From the NCBI GenBank assembly GCA_016871395.1, contig VFYV01000005.1, positions 1 through 64,000 of the forward strand: a stretch of 64,000 nt of DNA, given 5' to 3'. The position numbers and the translations under genes were made by a program. Positions 58,166 to 64,000 of this stretch are shown in pieces (the first letter of the stretch is position 1; every line of letters begins with the position of its first letter). Source of the DNA: Actinomycetota bacterium (GTDB lineage Bacteria; Actinomycetota; Acidimicrobiia; Acidimicrobiales; Ilumatobacteraceae). The notes below the pieces were generated by a model that searched no databases, was not told the origin of the DNA, and was given only the letters and a program-made list of their open reading frames with translations.

Positions 58166-59602
58166 GTGCTCGATCTTCTCGCCGGTTTCGTCGTCGAGCT
58201 CCGCAACGCCGGACTCCCCGTGTCGCTGACCGAGAATCTCGACGCCATGCAAGCCGTTCAGCACATTCCCATCGAGGACCGCGAGGCATTCAAGTACGCG
58301 TTGGGGGCGACGTTGGTCAAGAACAGTTCGCACTGGCGTTCGTTCGAGACCGTTTTCGAGGTCTACTTCTCGATGCGGGGTCCGGAGTACAAGTTGGTCG
58401 AGGGTTCCGAGGACGAGCTCGAGCGAATGTGGCGCGAGATGCAAGAGCAGATGAAAGAGGGTGACGGCCGAGGCTCGTCCGGCGGTATGGACGCCCTCAC
58501 ACCCGAAGAGATCGCCCAAATGTTGCTGCAGGCTCTCCTGAACGGTGACCAGGCCCTCATGCGCGCCCTAGCCAAACAATCGGTGCAACGTTTCGCCGGA
58601 ATGGAGCCGGGGCGCCCGGTAGGTGGCACGTATTACCTGTACCGAACCCTGCGGAACCTCGATCTCGAGGGGATGCTGCAAAAGTTGATGGAAGCCAGTC
58701 GCCAGGAGGTGGGTGGTGAACTGACCGCCCTCGAGGAACGTCTGGAAAAGGACGAGTACGAGAGTCGCATCGACCAGTTCAAGAAGGAGATCGAGGCCGA
58801 GATCCGTCGACGTCTGGTCGCCGACCGTGGCGCCGAGGCGATGGCCAAGACCTTGCGCAAGCCACTACCGGAGGACGTCGAGTTCATGCACGCCAGTCGG
58901 GACGAGATGCAGGCCCTGAAGAAATCGCTGTATCCGCTCACCCGCAAGTTGGCCGCCCGTCTGGCCCGCAAACGGCGCCACGGACGCAAGGGACCGCTCG
59001 ATTTTCGCAACACGGTGCGCCACTCTCTGTCGTACGGTGGTACGCCGGCGGAGCCCAAATTCAAGTATCCCCGTCCGGCCAAACCCGAACTCATGGTGGT
59101 AGCCGACATCTCCGGCAGTGTGGCGGCCTTCGCCCGCTTCACCTTGATGCTGGTCTATGCGATCCAGAACCAATTCTCCAAGGTTCGCTCGTTCGTCTTC
59201 ATCGACGGGATCGACGAGGTGACCGACTTCTTCAAGGGCACCGAGGACATCAGCGAGGCCATCCATCGTGTCAACACCGAAGCCGATGTGGTGTGGGTCG
59301 ACGGGCACAGCGACTACGGCCATGCGTTCGAGGTTTTCTGGGAGAAGTACGGCAAGGATGTGGGTCCCAAGACCACGGTGCTGTTCCTGGGCGATGCGCG
59401 CAACAACTACCACGCGTCGCAGGCTTGGGTCATCAAGGAGATCCGGCAGAAGGCTCGTCAGGTGTACTGGCTGAATCCCGAACCTCGCTCGTACTGGAAC
59501 ACCGGTGACTCCATCGTCGGCGAGTACGGCACGCACACCGACGGCACCTACGAATGCCGCAACTTGCGGCAGTTGGAAGCCTTCGTCGAGAAGTTGGTCT
59601 GA
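58166..59602 (+). CDS. VWA domain protein, CoxE-like
   Basis: A 478-residue cytoplasmic protein. The N-terminal 200 residues are helical and charged; residues from about 280 form a von Willebrand A domain with the MIDAS motif DISGS and a later Asp in FLGDARNNY. The conserved VWVDGHSDYGHAF and the run AARLARKRRHGRKGPLD match the CoxE-like family. It is encoded 16 nt after the MoxR ATPase, and the two should work as a metal-dependent chaperone pair. The last base of its stop is the first of the next ATG. Confidence 0.88.
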   Translation: MLDLLAGFVVELRNAGLPVSLTENLDAMQAVQHIPIEDREAFKYALGATLVKNSSHWRSFETVFEVYFSMRGPEYKLVEGSEDELERMWREMQEQMKEGDGRGSSGGMDALTPEEIAQMLLQALLNGDQALMRALAKQSVQRFAGMEPGRPVGGTYYLYRTLRNLDLEGMLQKLMEASRQEVGGELTALEERLEKDEYESRIDQFKKEIEAEIRRRLVADRGAEAMAKTLRKPLPEDVEFMHASRDEMQALKKSLYPLTRKLAARLARKRRHGRKGPLDFRNTVRHSLSYGGTPAEPKFKYPRPAKPELMVVADISGSVAAFARFTLMLVYAIQNQFSKVRSFVFIDGIDEVTDFFKGTEDISEAIHRVNTEADVVWVDGHSDYGHAFEVFWEKYGKDVGPKTTVLFLGDARNNYHASQAWVIKEIRQKARQVYWLNPEPRSYWNTGDSIVGEYGTHTDGTYECRNLRQLEAFVEKLV

Positions 59603-60249
59603 TGACGCGGGTGATTCTCGTGCGACACGGCGAGTCGCAGGTGTCGGTGGGGCGCTTGGTCGGGGGTCCGCGCAGTTGCGTCGGCTTGTCCGATCTCGGT
59701 CGCCTACAAGCCGAGCGTCTGCGCGACCGGTGGTCGAAGCACCCCGAGATGGAAGCCGACGTCGTCTACGCGAGTCAGTATCCGCGCGCGAGGGAGACCG
59801 GTGACATCGTGTTGCCGGCGCTGGGACATTCGGAGATGGTGATCGACGCTAATTTCGGCGAGCACGACCCAGGTCCGATCTGCGATGGTCTGACCTACGA
59901 CGAATTCGAACGACGATTCGGTGATCCGGACTGGGAGAACGACCCTCACGGCGAGACCTTCCCCGGCGGTGAGACCATCGCGGCATTCCAGTTGCGGGTG
60001 GGTGGCGCCGTGCGCGGGTTGATCGAACGCCATGGTGGTGGTCGCGTCGTGGTCTTCTGCCATGGTGGCGTCATCGACACCGTCTTGCGTCAATCGTTGC
60101 GCACGTCGGGTACGGGTATCTTCGAGGTATGGACCAAGAACGCCTCGATCACCGAGGTCGAACTGGTGAGACCAGGCCGGTGGAGACTCGTTCGTTACAA
60201 CGATGCGGCGCATTTGGCCGGTTTACCGGCATCCACGAACTCGCCGTGA
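59602..60249 (+). CDS. Histidine phosphatase (phosphoglycerate mutase-like)
   Basis: A 215-residue member of the histidine phosphatase superfamily: catalytic LVRHGES at the N-terminus, second Arg in SQYPRARETGDI, acid residue in FGEHDPGPICDG, and second His in VVVFCHGGVID. Probably a broad phosphatase acting on small phosphoesters; too short and divergent to be the glycolytic mutase. TGATG-type coupling with the VWA gene. Confidence 0.88.
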   Translation: MTRVILVRHGESQVSVGRLVGGPRSCVGLSDLGRLQAERLRDRWSKHPEMEADVVYASQYPRARETGDIVLPALGHSEMVIDANFGEHDPGPICDGLTYDEFERRFGDPDWENDPHGETFPGGETIAAFQLRVGGAVRGLIERHGGGRVVVFCHGGVIDTVLRQSLRTSGTGIFEVWTKNASITEVELVRPGRWRLVRYNDAAHLAGLPASTNSP

Positions 60250-60286
60250 GTCCACGGCGTCGCCCATCGATCCCGGAGCGCACCCG

Positions 60287-61705
60287 ATGATCGACGTCGT
60301 GGTGGTGGGGGCCGGTTCGGCCGGTTGTGTTCTCGCTGACCGGTTGTCGGCCAAGGGTCTCTCGGTGTGCGTCGTGGAGGCCGGTCCCGACCTGCGCCCG
60401 GATTCCACGCCCGAATCGATCAGAGGCGACTCGTTTTACGATGCTCTGGCCGAGCCCGGGCGTACGCACGGTGATCTTCTGGCGCGTCGGGTGGCGGGCC
60501 AGACCCCTCGCGGGTACGCCCGTGGCCGGGGAGTCGGGGGCTCGTCGGCGGTGAACGCCATGCTCGCGTTATGGGGTGAGATGGATGACTACGACGCGTG
60601 GGAGCGTGATCACGGGTGTGTCGGATGGGGTTGGTCGTCCGTCGAACGATATTTCCGGCGTCTCGAGGTTCCCCTTCATCGCGCCTCACCCGAGGGACCC
60701 GAATCAGTGTCGGGGGCGCTGGTGGACGCCTGCATGATGGATGGCTGGTCGCTGCACCGAGGGCCGTATCCGCTGTCGGGCGTCCCCGCCGACGCCGGAC
60801 CGGCGATGCTGACCCGGGACGCGAACGCGCGACGGGTCACGGTCGCCGACGTTCACCTCGAGCGGGCCCGTGGTCGCGACAACGTGGAAGTGCGAACCCA
60901 CGGTGTGGTCGATCGCGTGATGATCGAAAAGGGCCGGGCGATGGGCGTGGTGTTGGTGGATGGAACCGAGATCGGCGCGCGGGAGGTCGTCGTGGCCGCC
61001 GGGGCCATCCACTCGCCGACGATCCTGTTGCGCAGTGGCATCGAGCGCCCCGGGATCGGCGCGGGTCTGCAGGACCATCCCTCGGCGCCGATCACGGTGG
61101 CGTTGAAGAATCCACGGGACCCCCACTCGTTGGCGGTGTCGGCTGTGGCTCGTTTCAGCAGTGGACGTCACGTCGCCGACCTGCAGTTCTTGCCCATCAA
61201 CCACCTCGGCCCTGATGCCGTGGGATACGGGTCGATCAACGTGGCCCTGATGAAGGTGTCATCACGGGGAACGGTGAAACTGAATGCGGGCGATCCCATG
61301 GGTGCACCGATCGTCGACTTCGATCTGCTGTCGAACGACGAGGATCTGGAATCGCTGACGGTCGGAGTCGGCGTGTTGTTGGATCTGCTGGATTCGCCCG
61401 CGGTGTCGGCCATGGCCAGCGGGTTCTACGTCGACGATCGTGGAACTCCGTTGGCCGAGGTCGCTGGTTCGTCGGATTCGGTGCGCGAGTGGTTGAGGGT
61501 GTCCGCGGGGGACTACGTCCATGCCGCCGGCACCTGTGCGATGGGCGACCCCCGGTCGCCGGAGACCGTCGTGGATCCCCGTGCCCGCGTGGTCGGGGTC
61601 GCCGGGCTGCGGGTGTGCGACGCCTCGATCTTTCCCTGTCTGCCCCGAGCCAACACCCACCTCCCGGTGATGATGGCGGCTGAATTGGTCGCCGACTGCT
61701 GGTAG
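60287..61705 (+). CDS. GMC-family FAD-dependent oxidoreductase
   Basis: Alcohol dehydrogenase of the glucose-methanol-choline type, 472 residues, short for the family. The ADP-binding motif VVVGAGSAGCVLADRLS, the GMC signature GRGVGGSSAVNAML and the C-terminal catalytic region with HAAGTCAMGD are present; a second His/Asn position is in RANTHLPVMM. Electrons would go to a quinone or other carrier. Short actinobacterial GMC enzymes include mycofactocin-linked MftG, a possible identity that the window does not prove. GGAG site before the ATG. Confidence 0.87.
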   Translation: MIDVVVVGAGSAGCVLADRLSAKGLSVCVVEAGPDLRPDSTPESIRGDSFYDALAEPGRTHGDLLARRVAGQTPRGYARGRGVGGSSAVNAMLALWGEMDDYDAWERDHGCVGWGWSSVERYFRRLEVPLHRASPEGPESVSGALVDACMMDGWSLHRGPYPLSGVPADAGPAMLTRDANARRVTVADVHLERARGRDNVEVRTHGVVDRVMIEKGRAMGVVLVDGTEIGAREVVVAAGAIHSPTILLRSGIERPGIGAGLQDHPSAPITVALKNPRDPHSLAVSAVARFSSGRHVADLQFLPINHLGPDAVGYGSINVALMKVSSRGTVKLNAGDPMGAPIVDFDLLSNDEDLESLTVGVGVLLDLLDSPAVSAMASGFYVDDRGTPLAEVAGSSDSVREWLRVSAGDYVHAAGTCAMGDPRSPETVVDPRARVVGVAGLRVCDASIFPCLPRANTHLPVMMAAELVADCW

Positions 61706-61742
61706 TCGAATTCCCGGCACACCCCTGTGGCACGGTGAGTTC

Positions 61743-62006
61743 ATGAGCAGTTTCCCGCGCCACCTTCCCGTCCGATCGGGCGACCCCGTCCACGAGGTCG
61801 AACCCGCCGATGCGCTCGTGATCGATTGCGACACCTGCGTCATGCAGGAATCCGACGCCTGCTCCGACTGTGTCATGTCGTTCCTCTTGGATCATGAACC
61901 ACCCTCGTCGACGGTGGTCATCCTCGACTTGAACGAGATTCGTGCTCTGAGGGCACTCGGTGACGCGGGTTTGGTGCCTACGCTTCGTCACCGTGCCTCG
62001 GGATGA
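61743..62006 (+). CDS. Small protein with a Cys-rich CxxC-CxxC motif
   Basis: An 87-residue acidic protein with cysteines in CDTCVMQESDACSDCVMSF, two CxxC pairs separated by a short loop, which would hold zinc or an Fe-S cluster. The family is unnamed to me. It overlaps the first 14 nt of the queG gene and lies 37 nt after the GMC gene on the same strand. Confidence 0.75.
   Translation: MSSFPRHLPVRSGDPVHEVEPADALVIDCDTCVMQESDACSDCVMSFLLDHEPPSSTVVILDLNEIRALRALGDAGLVPTLRHRASG
61979..61984 (+). promoter_or_regulatory. -10 element of queG
   Basis: TACGCT 8 nt before the GTG at 61993, inside the end of the preceding small gene. Confidence 0.35.
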
Positions 62007-63153
62007 TCAGAACCCTCGTTCGGAACCGGTGTCGGCCGAGTATGCCGAATCCATCGTCGAGATGGCGCGGGAGTTGGGTCTCGACCGCGTGGGTTTCACC
62101 GACGCAGCGGTTCTCGAGCGGGCCCGAGTCGCTCTTCATGACCGCGTCGACCGCGGGCTGTCCGACACCATGGGCTTCACGTTTCGTAATCCGGAACGTT
62201 CCACCGATCCGCGGCGTGCGGTCGAGGGAGCACGCTCAGTCATCGTGGCTGCGCGCAGTTACAACGTGCCCGACGAGGAACGTCCCACCCACCTGAGCGC
62301 CACCGTTGCCCGCTACGCCCGCATCGATCAGTACACGCCCCTACGCCAGGCACTGCAAAGGATCGCGCTTCGGCTTCGTGCCGACGGGCACCGTGCGGTG
62401 GTATTCGCCGACGAGAACGACCTCGTCGATCGCGAGTTGGCCCATCGCGCGGGCCTCGGTTGGTTTGGCAAGAACGCGAACCTGTTGCTGCCCGGTAGGG
62501 GCAGTTTTTTCAGCCTCGGTTCGATCGTGACCACCGCCGTGTTCGCGCCGGCGACTCAACCGGCACCCGACGGGTGCGGTTCTTGTCGCATCTGTGTCGA
62601 TGCCTGTCCCACCGCGGCCATCGTCGACAACGGAGTGGTCGACGCCCGTCGTTGTCTGGCCTGGTTGGTGCAAAAGCCGGGAGTCTTCCCCGCCGAGTTC
62701 CGCGCGGCGTTGGGAGATCGCATCTACGGCTGCGACGACTGCCAGAGCACGTGTCCGCCCAACGTTCGATTGGCCCCGCGCCATCGCCCCCGGGACGCCA
62801 CCGAACTGCCGGTCGCCATCGGACCGGGCCAACACGTGGATCTGCTCGAGATCCTGCGCGTCGACGACGACCGTTTGATCGAGATGTACGGACGCTGGTA
62901 CCTCGCTGACCGCGATCCGATGTGGTTGCGACGCAACGCGCTCATCATCTTGGGCAACGTGGCACCCGTCCCCGTGGATGACTCGGTTCGTTCGCTTCTG
63001 CGCCACTACCTTGACAACTATGAGCCGATTTTGCGCGCCCACGCACTGTGGGCGGCGAGGCGGCTCGGCCTCGAGGACATGGCCGCATCGTTGCGAGACG
63101 ATGCCGACGTCGTCGTTCGGGCCGAGTGGACCACAGCGGTGAGCCCGAGGTGA
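61993..63153 (+). CDS. queG: Epoxyqueuosine reductase
   Basis: Cobalamin- and Fe-S-dependent enzyme for the last step of queuosine synthesis in tRNA, 386 residues. Family marks: GFTFRNPERSTDPRRAVEGARSVIV, the catalytic/B12 region ARYARIDQYTP, HRAGLGWFGKN, two [4Fe-4S] motifs (CGSCRICVDACPT and CDDCQSTCPPN, with CLAWLVQKPG between), and C-terminal HEAT-like helices. No tgt or queA in the window. With the acyl-CoA mutase and the B12-type radical SAM protein it shows that the cell uses B12 cofactors. Confidence 0.93.
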   Translation: MPRDDQNPRSEPVSAEYAESIVEMARELGLDRVGFTDAAVLERARVALHDRVDRGLSDTMGFTFRNPERSTDPRRAVEGARSVIVAARSYNVPDEERPTHLSATVARYARIDQYTPLRQALQRIALRLRADGHRAVVFADENDLVDRELAHRAGLGWFGKNANLLLPGRGSFFSLGSIVTTAVFAPATQPAPDGCGSCRICVDACPTAAIVDNGVVDARRCLAWLVQKPGVFPAEFRAALGDRIYGCDDCQSTCPPNVRLAPRHRPRDATELPVAIGPGQHVDLLEILRVDDDRLIEMYGRWYLADRDPMWLRRNALIILGNVAPVPVDDSVRSLLRHYLDNYEPILRAHALWAARRLGLEDMAASLRDDADVVVRAEWTTAVSPR

Positions 63154-63160
63154 GCGACGC

Positions 63161-64000
63161 GTGAAGCATCTGTTGGTCACCAACGATTTCCCGCCCAAAA
63201 TCGGGGGGATCCAATCGTTGTTGTGGGAGTGGTGGCGCCGTTTGCCTCCCGCGTCCTTCGCCGTATTGACCAGTCCTCATGACGGGGCGGCCGCGTTCGA
63301 CGACGCCCAGCCGTTCCACATCGAGCGCACCCGAGAACCGGTGCTGTTGCCTCAGCCGTTCATGGTGCGGCGGATCAACGAGATGGCCGAACGGGTCGGA
63401 GCCGAGCGGGTCGTGCTCGACCCGGCGATCCCGCTCGGTCTGGTCGGCCCGTGGATCGAGCGCCCCTACGACGTGGTGTTGCACGGGGCCGAGGTGACGG
63501 TCCCGGGACGCTTGCCGGGTTCCAAGCAACTACTCGGACGGGTGTTGCGCGGAGCACGCCACGTGATCGCGGCCGGTGGCTATCCGGCGAGCGAGGCCGT
63601 GCGTGCCGCGGGACGGGATCTGCCGATGACGGTGGTGCCTCCCGGCGTCGACGTCGAGCGGTTCCATCCGCTGACCGAGGTCGAACGACTCGCCGCGCGG
63701 GAACGCTTCGGATTCGACGCCGACGCCGAGATCGTCGTGGGCATCAGTCGCCTCGTTCCCCGCAAGGGCTTCGACACGATCATCCGAGCGGTGGCAGCAC
63801 TGTCACCGGTGCGCCCCCGTTTGGTGCTGGTCATCGCCGGCGAGGGCCGTGACCGCGAGCGTCTCGAGAAACTCGCTCGCTCGCTGTCGGCCCCCGTACG
63901 TTTCATGGGTCGGGTGTCCCATGACGATCTGCCTCTTGTATACGGATGCGCCGATGTGTCGTCGATGATGTGCCGGAACCGTTGGGGCGGCCTCGAGCAG
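63161..64000 (+). CDS. GT4 glycosyltransferase, PimB-like, truncated by the window end
   Basis: The first 280 codons of a GT-B glycosyltransferase. The start KHLLVTNDFPPKIGGIQSLL, the acceptor-domain loop VLHGAEVTVPGRLPG and the donor-domain ISRLVPRKGFDTII are typical of actinobacterial phosphatidylinositol mannoside mannosyltransferase PimB; the last visible residues, MMCRNRWGGLEQ, lead into the EGFGI donor-binding motif outside the window. GTG start with a GAGGTGA site 7 nt before it, 7 nt after queG. Mannosyl transfer to a phosphatidylinositol mannoside is the likely reaction, but other GT4 acceptors are possible. Confidence 0.85.
   Translation, partial: MKHLLVTNDFPPKIGGIQSLLWEWWRRLPPASFAVLTSPHDGAAAFDDAQPFHIERTREPVLLPQPFMVRRINEMAERVGAERVVLDPAIPLGLVGPWIERPYDVVLHGAEVTVPGRLPGSKQLLGRVLRGARHVIAAGGYPASEAVRAAGRDLPMTVVPPGVDVERFHPLTEVERLAARERFGFDADAEIVVGISRLVPRKGFDTIIRAVAALSPVRPRLVLVIAGEGRDRERLEKLARSLSAPVRFMGRVSHDDLPLVYGCADVSSMMCRNRWGGLEQ

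Overview
This window reads as a chromosomal segment of a high-GC actinobacterium, most likely of the class Acidimicrobiia (Ilumatobacter-like). The evidence is a WhiB regulator, the actinobacterial gene order folC-ndk-mreBCD-mrdA-rodA-radical SAM pair-rng-rplU-rpmA-obgE-proB, an F420-type luciferase-fold enzyme, a PimB-like mannosyltransferase and very compact spacing. The taxon is an inference; no rRNA is present. Many starts have a TAnnnT -10 hexamer only 6-9 nt upstream and no Shine-Dalgarno, so leaderless mRNAs appear common.

Layout. 1-2.3 kb: glpD and a divergent Fur-family gene carrying all PerR metal ligands. 2.3-4.9 kb: an oxidative-stress module (rubrerythrin, CCG-domain Fe-S protein, DUF3501), with a 47-bp tandem repeat copied from the rubrerythrin 3' end. 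4.9-9.2 kb: whiB, trpD-thrB, a DnaQ/UvrC-like fusion and a small zinc-ribbon protein. 9.3-14.1 kb: SURF1, DUF4262, a large GH38 alpha-mannosidase and a DCC thiol protein. 14.1-16.2 kb: a two-subunit B12-dependent acyl-CoA mutase that would usually be labelled methylmalonyl-CoA mutase but carries the isobutyryl-CoA mutase residues. 16.2-18.3 kb: an SDR and a PfkB sugar kinase on the minus strand. 18.27-18.81 kb: a DsbE/DsbF-like thioredoxin lipoprotein whose first active-site Cys codon is an in-frame TGA, followed at a suitable distance by a GGUC-loop hairpin; this is the most striking object in the window and is best read as a selenoprotein. 18.8-30.4 kb: accessory metabolism and envelope genes (LLM monooxygenase, Rieske oxygenase, LysM-NlpC/P60 hydrolase, amidohydrolase stub, NTF2-like protein, DDAH, DedA, CIA30 lipoprotein, MFS exporter, DinB, SDR, glutathione peroxidase) and two tRNAs (Gly-TCC, Pro-TGG). 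30.5-34.7 kb: a membrane hybrid histidine kinase overlapping a REC-EAL phosphodiesterase, then a TetR regulator. 35-55.5 kb: the housekeeping block tig-clpP-clpX-folC-ndk-mreBCD-mrdA-rodA-B12 radical SAM-DUF2344-rng-rplU-rpmA, dgt on the minus strand, obgE-proB. 55.5-64 kb: murJ, a MoxR/CoxE-type ATPase-VWA pair, a histidine phosphatase, a GMC oxidoreductase, queG and a truncated PimB-like GT4.

How the genes work together: the block from mreB to rodA is an elongasome operon and tig-clpP-clpX a protein quality-control unit. Several redox genes (PerR-like regulator, rubrerythrin, Cys-type GPx, DCC protein, putative Sec thioredoxin lipoprotein, SURF1 for cytochrome oxidase assembly) indicate an aerobic organism with considerable oxidative-stress and envelope thiol chemistry. 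Convergent genes frequently abut with 0-3 nt between stop codons, so few rho-independent terminators exist. No phage, IS element, CRISPR array or rRNA was seen.
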